Assembly (NCBI RefSeq): GCF_035222375.1
Contig: NC_085889.1
Location: 1,240,001-1,304,000 of the forward strand
DNA length: 64,000 bases
From: Podospora pseudocomata
Lineage: Eukaryota; Ascomycota; Sordariomycetes; Sordariales; Podosporaceae
Reading direction: 5' to 3'
Part shown: piece after piece, positions 34,226 to 44,051 of the stretch
How positions within the stretch are numbered: position 1 is the stretch's first letter
Layout of the letters: the number at the start of each line of letters is the position of its first letter
The notes under the pieces: model-generated
The model's database searches: none
Told to the model about the DNA's origin: nothing
The model's input: the letters and a program-made list of their open reading frames with translations, nothing else
Made by a program: the position numbers and the translations under genes

Positions 34226-35824
34226 ATGGACAGCCTCCCATCTCGACTTGATTCTCTGCGTCCAAAGACTGTGGAGCTGATGCGCATTCGTGACACGCCT
34301 GGCCTCTCACTCGGTGCCATGCACCAGGGCACCCAAGTGTGCTTCGCCAGCTACGGCTACCGCGATGTTGAGTAACAATTGTTTCCAAACGACGAGACGA
34401 TTCTTCCCGTTTGCTCTCTGACCAAGGCTGTTACCTCTGCGGACCTGGGAATCGTGGTCGATAAAAAGAAAGCGAGATGGAACACGCTGGTCAAGGACGC
34501 CCTGCCTTCGCCGGACATCTAAGACGAAACCCATCAGAACCAGATGACCATCGCCGATCTTCTCTGCCACCGATCGGCCATGACTTGGGGTGACAATATG
34601 CTCATCGGCACTGACAGCAACATCCTCGTCAGCAGCGCAGGCTCGATGAAATAACTCAACAGTTAGACACGACTTCTGCCATTCCGCGGCCAGTTTGCCT
34701 ACAACAATCTAGCGTAAGAGCTCGCTGACAAAGTTATCGAGTCTCTCAGCAAAAAGTCGTTCTTCGACTTCATCCAGAGTCGCATCTTTGACCCGTTGGG
34801 CATGACACGCACCTACCTCAAAACACCCCCATCTGACCTCGACAATGTCGAAAGTGCTACAATGCTCTGGGCGACGAGACCTCCGCACCCATCACCTGTG
34901 TCAGATGGGGAGACGACTGGCTCGGCGGTCTCCATGCGGGCATGCGGTCTTGTGTTAACGACCTGATGAAGCTGTGCAAAGCGTTCATCAAAGCATTCGA
35001 CCAACAGATTTCCACCGGAGAGACATCTACCGAAGGACTACCGCGGAAGCAGGTCGCGAATCTGATGTCAGCAAAGATCTTCATGGACCAGCCATCAAGA
35101 AATGAGGCGTCATATGGCTTTGGCTGGGCCCACGTTCAGCCTCCCGGAAGAATGGGTCAGATTGGCATCAATCCCCATTTGATGCCCGAGGGGATGCCCG
35201 TTGTCGGCAAAGGAGTACCGTCCCGTTTGGTTATTTTCCACCAAGGAAGCATGCCTGGCGCATTGGCTCTCAACATGCTTGTTCCTGACACGGAAAGCAC
35301 CATCGTCATCAAACCCAACGCACTGGCTTCAACGACGTCTCTGAATGGGTTGGGCAGCTGCTTCTGGAGGAGTTTCTCGAGGTTCCGACCCACAAACGCA
35401 ACGACTACATCGCGGTAGCCAAGATTTCAGCAGCTATAAATCTCCGGTGGTACCCTGATCTCGTTGAGGAGCTTGAGCGAACACGGATGATCGGGCCATT
35501 GTCGCGGAATCTGAGTGCTTATGCCGGGACGTACTGGGGTAAGTTTATATCGTCAAGGCTGTTGTTACCGTGGAGGAAGCCCATCTCTACTGGGCCCTTC
35601 AGGGCCTCAAGACCGAGAAATTTTGACTCACTCACTATGAGGATGACGTATTCACTTGGCTCCAGCCACGCAACGAGTTATCACGGCGTGGACGACGGGT
35701 TGGTACGGACCAAGGGCCGAGCTTCTGGAAGGTGGAGTTTAAGGTTGGGCCAGATGGCAATCCTGATCGTCTGTACTAGTTCCATGATAATTATGTTCCA
35801 GTAGACGAGTACAAGAAAGAGTAA
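34226..35824 (+). pseudogene. Beta-lactamase/transpeptidase-like serine hydrolase relic
   Basis: The start at 34226 (MDSLPSRLDSLRPKTVELM) leads into RDTPGLSLGAMHQG and a TAA. The frame continues with the catalytic SxxK motif CSLTKAVTSA, TIADLLCHRSAMTWGDN, the YxN motif FAYNNLA and IFDPLGMTRTYLKTPPSDLDN, crossed by at least four more stops. A frame change near 34,940 leads to YGFGWAHVQPPGRMG and the third-motif region HQGSMPGALALNMLVPD. Another change leads to NLSAYAGTYWG and a last one to HYEDDVFTWLQPRNEL, FWKVEFKVGPDGNPD and VPVDEYKKE with the natural stop at 35824. All parts of a class-C-like fungal serine hydrolase of about 530 aa are present in order but dead. Relatives of this kind often neighbour fungal secondary-metabolism genes; none is seen here. 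Confidence 0.8.
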
Positions 35825-37026
35825 CGTGTGGCCATTGTAGCTAGGATGAAGTGCGATGAGTTTGCAAAGGAAGTTTAGGGGGAGTCTTTATATGTCGTTT
35901 GTCAGACAATATGGTTTGTCAGGCAATATCACAAGTTCGATTCCATGCTCCAAATCAACTGCTGGATCCCATCTACCTAACTACCGACCTACCTATATAC
36001 CTGTACACAAGACGTGTTGTTAGGGAGAGAGTTGTTCGTAAGGGTTAGGGTTTACCGACCCGAAACTCAGCACAGTCCAGACCGTGCATCTGAGTGAACT
36101 GTAGTACCATGGCAGGTCACAGTGATCCGTGTAATTCTAGCATCGCGAAGGACAGTCGCAGCAAGGTCAACTGTGAGCCAATGGAGGAAGCGTCGAATGT
36201 TGTTTTGATGTCGGTTCGAGAGACAACACAATCGGAGATTTTTGGTTGGCCGCTGAACTTCAGCAGCCGCCCGGCCTGGTGGGGCATGCAAGTCCCCGCC
36301 AGTCGTGCGACATCGGCCTTCCGATTGGCTGGGCTCAGCGCCTACAGAATGCCGCCAATGTCTTGGGTCAAAAAATAGCAATCGAATTCCAAGAGCCTCA
36401 CTCGATCGCCTTGTTTCTTTTCCCATGTTGTGCAATTGGAGCTTAGGCGCCAATAGACGCGCTTGTTTCAAGCCGAAATGAACCATCCGTTGCCATGGAT
36501 CAACGTCGGATCAAGATGGCTGGCGAACAGAACGGAGACACATAAGATGTCGAGCTGCCTCGACGGGGCTCGCTGCTTGGAGCTTCTGTTCAGCAACACA
36601 AGCACAACACACACGTCTTTTCCTTGGGTTTTGTTTCCCTTTTTTCCTTTTTCTTAGGGTCTCTATTTTCCTATCTTTCCTTTGTGATTATCTACAGGTT
36701 TTCAACTTGGGTATTTCTTTGGTCTTCGGTTTTCCTTGACTGCTCGATCACCGCCAGTCACCACCAGCACATCCACATCTATTCGACATTTCTTGGCAGT
36801 TGATCTGTCCCGATATCTTCCCCAAAACTTCACGCATCCAGCCGTGAAGTAACGAAACCCTGTCCCACGGTCTTATTACCAGTTGCCCAACATTCCCGTG
36901 ACTACTTCCTTCCCGCCTCCCCCGACGGCGCCGTTTCCAAAATCCAAGTTTCCTCTCAGAACCGCCACCAAGGAGAGACCTTCGCTTGAGCTGGTTACCG
37001 AGTTCAACAACGCCGGGCCTAACAAG
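35825..37026. other. Intergenic region, no gene seen
   Basis: No supported gene. Short telomere-like words (GTTAGGG, AGGGTTAGGG near 36,020-36,050) occur but do not form an array. The segment 36,600-36,750 is T-rich, as in fungal promoters, and 36,853-37,026 is probably the leader of the next gene. Confidence 0.45.
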
Positions 37027-37655
37027 ATGCTGTTCCAAGCACCGCAGCTCGGCGCCTTGGGCGTCACATTTACTGTCATGAGGGCATCACAGTTTGCGTG
37101 CCTCATTTCTGTCATTGGTCTTTGTGCCAACTTCATCAACGAGATTGCCACAGCCGAGCACAGTCCCCCATCAGAGCTTGTCGGTGCTCTGATAGTGGTA
37201 TGTTGTCCCATTTCTCGACCACTGCATTATATACTGACCTTAAACAGGCTGTCACAGCCATAATCTATGTGATCATCACATACATCTTGTACTACGACAA
37301 CATGCTCTCGATGCTGACCACTGCTGGTCTCGACAGCCTCCTCCTCGTTGCCTCCATCGTCGTAGCTTCCTTGATTGGAAAGCCACTTTCCATGCTCAAC
37401 TGCGCTGCTCTCCCATCCTCAGAATGGTCTTCCGGCCTGTTTTCGTCCGCACCTTCCCCAATCAAGTCGATCATCACCAAGACCGTTTCCTACATCAGCT
37501 TCGTTTTGCTTGACCAGACGACCTGCTACCAAATCAAGGCTGTGTGGGGATTGTGCATCACCATCTGCCTGCTCTTCGCCTTTTCCACACTGGCCTGCCT
37601 CGGCCTCTGGCAACGCATCCGTCGCGAGACCAAGAACAAGGATATTGAGGGTTAG
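37027..37655 (+). CDS. Four-helix (MARVEL-like) membrane protein
   Basis: Exons 37027-37197 and 37248-37655, with a 50-nt intron (GTATGT...AACAG), give 192 aa. The frame is open upstream to 36,853 but without an ATG, so the start at 37027 (MLFQAPQLGALG) is the first available. Four hydrophobic helices are visible: about FACLISVIGLCANFI, AIIYVIITYILYY, SLLLVASIVVASLIG and GLCITICLLFAFSTLACLGLW. A short basic tail (RIRRETKNKD) follows. Spacing and a short polar loop pattern resemble MARVEL-domain proteins of ascomycetes. The family call is tentative. The intron preserves frame and removes a stop. Confidence 0.65.
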
Positions 37656-37733
37656 GGGTGCGCGGGCACCTACGGAGGAGTGCGTGGTGTTGGGAAAGCA
37701 TGGGAGTCGGACGTGTCTCTTGGCACAAAGTCA

Positions 37734-38456
37734 ATGGCTTCCACCAATTCCTACTACCCAAGCTTCCCCCCTCCTCCGCTGGTGCCCATCCGCGACCGCG
37801 GAAACAGCCGTGCTCCCCCTGCGGCTTTTCTTTCTGTTGGAAATAATAACGCCCTCGGTTTGTCAATCACTCAGCCGAGATACAGCTGTGAATCGGACGC
37901 ATCTTCCATCAACAGCGTTTTCAGTGGCGGCAGTCCCCCGACCAAAGGGCTGCGCCCACCGCCCAGGCTACACATGCGAGCGCCAGCCAAGACAATGCCG
38001 ACGATCCCAGGGTCTCCCACTGATGAGAAGGAGGGACAATATCAGGGCCTCTCCCCCCTGGCGTCTCGGGTCCCAGTGCTTACCTTGACAATCCCGAACA
38101 CACAAGCAACAGTCACGTCTCCCAGTAACGACAAAATTCCTGAAGAACACAAACGGGTCCCAACTCGCCTTCCCTGTTCTCCTTTGTCGCCTATTAGAGG
38201 CTTTATGGCTGCTCGGCGCAACCGCAGGTCCGGCGGTGTGCCCGTCCCACCTCCCATCGTGGTCCCTTAGCCGCCAGGCAGGAGCTCTCGCTTCAAGGAG
38301 CAAACGAGTCCCAGTCCGGCGCTGGAGACGGTAATTTTCAGCCCACCCCCTATTCCTAGTGCTCCCAAGAAGAGAAAGACGGTCTGGGAGGGATGGTGGG
38401 ATATCGGACTGTTGGAGAGGATGAACACCATCAAGAGAAAGGCGCTCCCTAAATAG
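37734..38456 (+). CDS. Proline/serine-rich protein with conserved-looking C-terminus, in-frame TAG
   Basis: From the ATG at 37734 (MASTNSYYPSFPPPP) the frame is rich in Pro, Ser and Arg and reads to TAG at 38268-38270. The same frame then continues with RSSRFKEQTSPSPALE, PSAPKKRKTVWEGWWDIGLL and ERMNTIKRKALPK to the stop at 38456. The Trp-rich end has the look of a conserved functional tail, so the TAG is either a nonsense mutation, the last bases of an intron (the triplet is preceded by a C/T-rich stretch ending CCCTTAG) or a sequencing error. The gene begins 78 nt after the membrane protein on the same strand, so it might be a further exon of that gene, though no in-phase splice was found. 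Function unknown. Confidence 0.45.
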
Positions 38457-38736
38457 ATGAACGATGAGGGACGTAATGGATGATGTAGAATGAGCCTTGG
38501 TTAGGCCGGTAATGATTCGGGATTGGAACATAATGTTTGGGTATGGGAAAACTGGGACAGGATCATCTATCTCCCTTTGGAAGGTTGAGATATAAGATAT
38601 ATGAAATATGCAGAAAATAATACAGATGATTATTCAACACGACATTCACGGGGACTTTGTTCGGGGTCCTGATCGTAAAACTTTTACATCTCATTGAGTG
38701 GCCTTTCTCGGAGACACAGTTGTGATTCACACCTAC

Positions 38737-39323
38737 CTACATATCTAGGTACCTACCTAATGCTGGATCTTCCCCAGTGTGTAAGTTCCCTCTTATCTTC
38801 CAGCTCCACCACCGTCTAAACGGCCCGGCAACGTAATCTCTCAAGCAGAAGTCGCGGTTGGTCGACATATCCGACCGCGACTTGGCAGTGTACCCATAGA
38901 TCTTCCCCGTGAAGTCTGGCTGCACATAAGCCACCACATCCCGGACACGTGCCGTGGTGAGCATGTCAAAGCTGTGGATTTGGAACAGTTCCTGCTCCGC
39001 CTTGCGATATTGCCGGATTTCACCGGTTCAATCCTGACCGTGGAGCTGCCAGGTTCTTTTCCACTTGTTTCTGGTGTCAACCTCGAGAACGAGCCGATCA
39101 ACGTTATCTGTTCCGGTTTCGTAGATTGCTGACGTGCTGGGAAGAATATTGTAGTCTGCAAAGCTGAAACCTCTCTAGAGGGTGGTGGCGAAGTCAGGGG
39201 TGCGGAGGATGATGAAGCCGAGGTTGTCTCTGGAGGCTGCGTGGTTTTCATGTAATCGGAAGACGCAGACAGCGGGGGTTGGTAATGCGGGAGTGGCCGG
39301 GTAGAAAGGGCATAGACGTTCAT
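38737..39323 (-). pseudogene. Unnamed paralogous family, copy P2
   Basis: On the minus strand one frame runs from about 39,310 to 38,737 with two internal stops. It contains VCVFRLHENHAASRDNLGF, FIILRTPDFATTL then TAG, FSFADYNILPSTSAIYETG, VLEVDTRNKWKRTWQLHGQ then TGA, GEIRQYRKAEQELF, ARVRDVVAYVQPDFTGKIYG and DFCLRDYVAG. The order and motifs (RLH-x-N, LGFII, GEIR-x-Y, GKIYG, CLRD) match copies P1, A and B. The true start is uncertain. Function unknown. Confidence 0.55.
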
Positions 39324-39839
39324 TTCATCTCTGGACAGACAATCACGAATAGTGTTTTACAAATTTCTAGAAGTGTATGGTTGAGACTTCGTTCGTTTAA
39401 CGGATTCCTGCGGTGTTGCCTAAAACGTAAAAGATCCGTAGGATTATGTTCGTGGATAGAAGAGGGAACAATAGACTTCATTCTTCATTGTCGCCTATAC
39501 AATGACCTTGACAGTAGTTGTCTCCGATGACTACGGAAATAGGTGACAAGCATGATACTAGCGTCATGTTTTGGCTCAGACTTGCAAACATGTGACCTTC
39601 TGCCTCATTCTAATCCAAGCTAATATAGAATATAGTCCAAGCCTTCTCTATCCATTAGAATACCTAAAGCTTAGACAATCTCTACTCAAAGCTGAGAGTA
39701 CCGAGGATAGAAGGCTCTGACTACTTGCTACTCACTAATACCTAAGGTAAATAGATGCATGTTATAACCAATAAATATAGTCTACCGCCTAATTCTCATC
39801 AAAGCGTGTGTAGAGTATAGTCCAGGCTTCTTCGATTCA

Positions 39840-40000
39840 TCTGACTGACACATAAAGCTTATACTATGTCTATATGAAGCTTAGAATATATCAATCTAGA
39901 GCTTAGTCTATATCTATTTAAAGCTTAGACTATCTCTATTTAAACTTTACACTACCTCTATTTAAAGCCTAGACTATCTCTATCTAAAGCTGAAATTGTT
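39840..40000. repeat. Imperfect tandem repeat, AAAGCTTAGACTATCTCTA-like units
   Basis: About six degenerate units of 26-30 nt share the core AAGCTTA-GA-TAT-TCTAT. AT-rich and with many transitions between units. Confidence 0.6.
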
Positions 40001-40475
40001 AAGGGGCAAATGCTCATACTGCTTCCTGTTCACTTACACTTAACTACCTATGTTAAATGCATGTAAGTCATAACCGTCTATTTTCGTCCATTTTATAGAC
40101 AGGTGCATGATTTCATTGAGGGTCATCAAGCCAAATTGAAAGTTAGACCTCACATCATTAATCTTGCACTCAACTGCTAGCGTACCTCGAACAGTCAGAT
40201 GCCACGGGGACCGCTGCTCCGATATCTGCTTTAGATCCCACTTTTCGAGCCAACCGTTCTTGGCCCAAAGCTCGTAAATCGAATCAATAAAGTAAATCAC
40301 CAGGTTCTACAGCCCTAACATGAAGCGATATAAAGTGCTGCTGACGGTGTGCGTCACAGTGGAGGATTCGAGATGCATCAGCAATATAAATTCCCCGCAA
40401 ATCGGCTTCCCGTCCCGAAAACCATCATTTCCATCGTGGCTGAGTCTTCGCTGTTTCCAGGAGAAAAACTGTCGA

Positions 40476-40482
40476 TATAAAA
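40476..40482 (+). promoter_or_regulatory. TATA box of the GH7 gene
   Basis: TATAAAA lies 74 nt upstream of the start codon at 40556, the usual position in fungal cellulase genes. Confidence 0.55.
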
Positions 40483-40555
40483 CCATACCCCATCACTTCC
40501 TTTTCTGACCGTTAGTACGCTCACCCCATGATAACCCTCCCCTTCCACAACCACA

Positions 40556-42151
40556 ATGCCTCTCCTCTCCATCTTCCTCCTCCCCCTCCTCCTCCCTTCA
40601 TCCCTCGCCCAAAAGAAAGGCAACCTCAGCCCCGAGACCCACCCTCCCTTCCAATGGGCACAATGCACCTCCCCCACCAACTGCACAACAATCAACTCCT
40701 CCCTCGTCCTCGACGCCAACTGGCGCTGGGTCCACGACGTCAAGTATCGCAACTGCGTGGAGCAAAACCCAGACGGCACCCAGTGGTGGAACCCCGCCGT
40801 TTGCGACCTAGGTGATGAAAGTCCGGCATCAACTAACAATTGCACCTCAAAGTGCCTTCTCGAAGGAGCTGGGGACTATCGTTCGAGCTATGGCATCACT
40901 ACCACCAACGCCACCCTGATGCAGAAGCTGGTGACGAGGATCGAATTCGCTACCAATTATGGTTCAAGGCTTTTCTTGCTGGAGAAGAAGGATAGATACC
41001 AGACTTTTGTGCTGTTGGGGAATGAGCTTAGTTTTGAGGTGGATTTGTCGACTGTTGGGTGTGGGGTCAATGCTGCGTTGGGGTTTGTGGCTATGGATGC
41101 TGATGGGGGGGTGGAGAGGCATGAGCCGTGGAATGAGGCTGGGGCGGAGTATGGGACTGGGTATTGTGACGGCTGGTGTCAGGATAGGCAGAGATTTGTT
41201 GGGGGGAGGGCCGCGACGAATAAACAGGGGGCGCGGGGGTACCAGTGGCAAAGTGATGGGGCTTGTTGTCCCGAATTTGCGGTTTGGTGAGCTGTTGTGT
41301 TGTCTTGAGAGTGGATACGGCTGATGACGATGCAGGAACTCGAACGCTCATTCATACTCGATGTCTTCGCATATTTGTGAGAATGATGATTATGAACCAT
41401 GCCCCGGACCCTGGTGCGACCCCACGTATTATGATCCTGACGAGAGGGGCGTTCCACCAAAGTGTGCCAGGAAAGGGTGCGAGTACAACCCGTATAGGAT
41501 GGGGGCGAAGGAGTTTTATGGGAAGGGGAAGCTGGTTGATACCACAAGGAAGTTCAAGTGAGTGTTATGCTTAAGACCCGCGCTCTGTGTTGCTGACAAG
41601 GCTTCAGCGTTGTGACTCGTTGGGAAGAAGACCGTCAGTATCAGTTCTTTATCCAAGATGGGAAAAGGATTGATGTCCCAGCTCCAACGTGGGATGGGCT
41701 CCCAAAGCAAAGCGGCTTAAGTAAGGAAATGTGTGATGTACAGGCCAACGTCTTTATGGAGCAAGACATCTGGGCGGTGCATAATGGCTGGCCGACACAC
41801 CAAAGGCAGGTGTTGAGCCGGCCCATGGTGTTGGTCACATCGATTGATGCGGCTGATGTGAGTGTATATTCTGGTGCTGTGAGATGTTTTGCCGCTAATA
41901 ATCTGGTGGAAGTGGTATACGTGGAACACCTGGCTTGACTCATCCAAGATACCCCCTTATGATGACCGGGATCCTGGTGTCGAGCGTGGACCCTGTCCAT
42001 GGGAGGATAATGAACCCTCGATTGCTCGAGCAAGCAATGGTCAAGCGTAAGTCTCCTTTGTGGATGGTGAAGAAAGAAGCTGACATGATACAGAAAGGTT
42101 GTGTGGTCCAACATCAGATTTGGGCCTATTGGGTCAACAGTTGAACTGTGA
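40556..42151 (+). CDS. GH7 (cellobiohydrolase/endoglucanase family) protein lacking catalytic residues
   Basis: Five exons (40556-41286, 41336-41557, 41608-41857, 41913-42046, 42094-42151) with introns of 47-55 nt give 464 aa in one frame. A signal peptide (MPLLSIFLLPLLLPSSLAQ) precedes a full GH7 catalytic domain: VLDANWRWVHD, VGCGVNAALGFVAMDADGG, HSYSMSSHICE, YNPYRMGAKEFYGKGK, FFIQDGKRIDVPAPTWDG, VVWSNIRFGPIGSTVEL. No cellulose-binding module. The family motif E-x-D-x-x-E (for example EMDIWEAN) here reads EFAVW then NSNAH: the first Glu remains, Asp is Ala, and the acid/base Glu with the next residue is missing at the exon 1/intron 1 junction. Everything else is intact, including introns, so this is either a recently inactivated gene or a binding pseudoenzyme. 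Confidence 0.85.
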
Positions 42152-44051
42152 GGCCACATTATCTACATTTCTTTCCGCTTAACGTTAGTGATTTTGAAGG
42201 CAGTGTACCTTAGAAATCGTTAGTAATGTATCCCCCACATATAAGATAATAAATTGATAACCTCAAGTGACTTCTGAAATTCCTCGAAGCACAAATTTAT
42301 ACGTGCACTTTATCATGTACATAGTCAGCGGTGGATAGCATCAGCGTGCAAGGTGTGATGGGCTTGCCAAAATGCCATGTTATACGTGTATTTTAGAAGA
42401 CTTCGCTAGTGCCAACCATCCTTTCCAGCATACCTTATATCCTGTCATACTTGATGAGAAGGGGTATCTATTGCCAGCCGTCCTGAATCTTCCACGTTTG
42501 CACCATTTTTGCTAATACCTGCAGCACAATGGCAAGCCATGCACCACCTGCACTGCACAGTGGATGTGTGATGAAGCTATTCAGAGTCTCCTCCACCGGC
42601 ACAAGGATAGACAACAAGAAGTTAGAGCAGGCGAAATGTTTTCTTCCACGGCCTAGCATTGGACAGCCAGCACTATCTACCTATCAACACCGTCATGGCA
42701 CCGCCTGGCAGCCCCGTCTGCCACCCTGGCGCTCCGTTATGCACGAAGAAGAGATGAAAAGAAAGAGAATAAGCCAATAACCGGATTCTGGTGCCCACAG
42801 AGTTCTAAGAATTTCTCGGAAAACATTTTGAGAACCTGGCCACTTCGCCCAAAAATATGGAATGCCTGTAAGGCCACAAAGGGCATAAGTGATCCTCAAG
42901 TTGGTCAAACAATACTAAAGATATACGCAAGAAGTTCTAGCCCCTATCGGTAATACCTAATGTTATTATCCGCTTATAGAAATCTCCGGGTCACGGAACG
43001 TATATAGGATCTCACGATAACCTATAGCGCTGCCGTCCCTGGCGGAACGTCGCCTAGGACACAATAGCCGCTGACTACTCAACCCGAAATGTGCTGCCAA
43101 TATGGTTACATGTATTCCCCCACGTCAGTGCGAATGACAGATGCTAAGTAGGGGATTTGCCTGTGTACTAAGAACCTCCTATGATTCCTATCCGCCAGGG
43201 CCTTCCTCTACAGTCTAGTGGGATTCGTTTTGTTAGTGAAAACAGGCACACCAGCCAAAACACCTCCTTTACGCTAACAAAACGAACCCTGGCATATTGT
43301 AGCTAATACCGAACAAGGAAAGCGTAAGAGTTTCGCCTTACACATCCTATTTTACTGTAGGATTTAGCGGCTTAGTATCACTGACCCCTCAAAGGATGGA
43401 ATTCACTAGAGCCAATAATAGCGCTTTTACGTCCGCCAGATTAAGGACAAAGCTCTGTCCATACAGATCAAGCGAGCCGCAACGGAAAAATTGCTCCGAG
43501 GACAGCTGGCACGAACACGGTGGAACAGATAATATGTCCCGAACATGCCGGAACAACGTCTCGTATTCTAGAGAGCGCGGCCCGGGGTAGCACCGAGACG
43601 CCCACGCCCATCTAGTCCGGCATCTCACCTAGCTGCAAAGCATTCCACCACCTCCAGACATCAAGAACTCTTGGGCAGGGTACAAGCATCCGTCCGCCTT
43701 AGGATTCATTGGGTAGGAAGTCTTACGACCGAGGTCAGCCTGGAACGAAGCTGCATGCTCCTGCGTGCTTTTTGAGAGAAATTATCGGGGAAAAGCCGCT
43801 CCAGTAGCTCAAACCCACTTTGCCCATTTTGAGCCAGATTTCAATATGTTTTTCTTGGACCAGCTGAATGAATTGGTGTCTCGAGGGGAGCTTGCCAAGT
43901 TGCAGTGTGCCGAACGGTTAGCCATGCGGCGAGCAAGTGGATATAAGAGTTAGAATATCTCACCGAAGAGTGCAAGTCGCTCAACCTTCGGCTCTAACGG
44001 GCAAGTACTCCTTGAATCTCAGTTCCTACCGGACAGCGGCCCCCTCTCACC
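42152..44051. other. Intergenic region, no gene seen
   Basis: No supported gene. A 13-bp perfect inverted repeat (TTCGTTTTGTTAG, 43,224-43,236, with its complement at 43,274-43,286) may mark a small degraded element. Confidence 0.45.
43224..43286. repeat. Inverted repeat, 13-bp arms
   Basis: The left arm TTCGTTTTGTTAG (43,224-43,236) and right arm CTAACAAAACGAA (43,274-43,286) are perfect complements separated by 37 nt. Confidence 0.7.

Larger units (their letters stand above)
39324..40555. other. AT-rich intergenic region and GH7 promoter
   Basis: No gene seen. The segment 39,600-40,030 is AT-rich and holds imperfect tandem units of the type TTTAAAGCTTAGACTATCTCTA (39,840-40,000), related in inverted sense to those at 33.2 kb. 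The right end holds the GH7 promoter: a TATAAAA box at 40,476-40,482 and a CCCCGC word near 40,394 that fits the carbon-repressor CreA consensus, which is short and weak evidence. Confidence 0.5.

Noticed and set aside
34226-35824. Secondary-metabolite gene cluster around the beta-lactamase-like relic
   Set aside because: No polyketide synthase, peptide synthetase, terpene cyclase, P450 or cluster regulator is seen in the window.
36000-36060. TTAGGG-like words suggesting a subtelomere
   Set aside because: Only two scattered occurrences, not an array.
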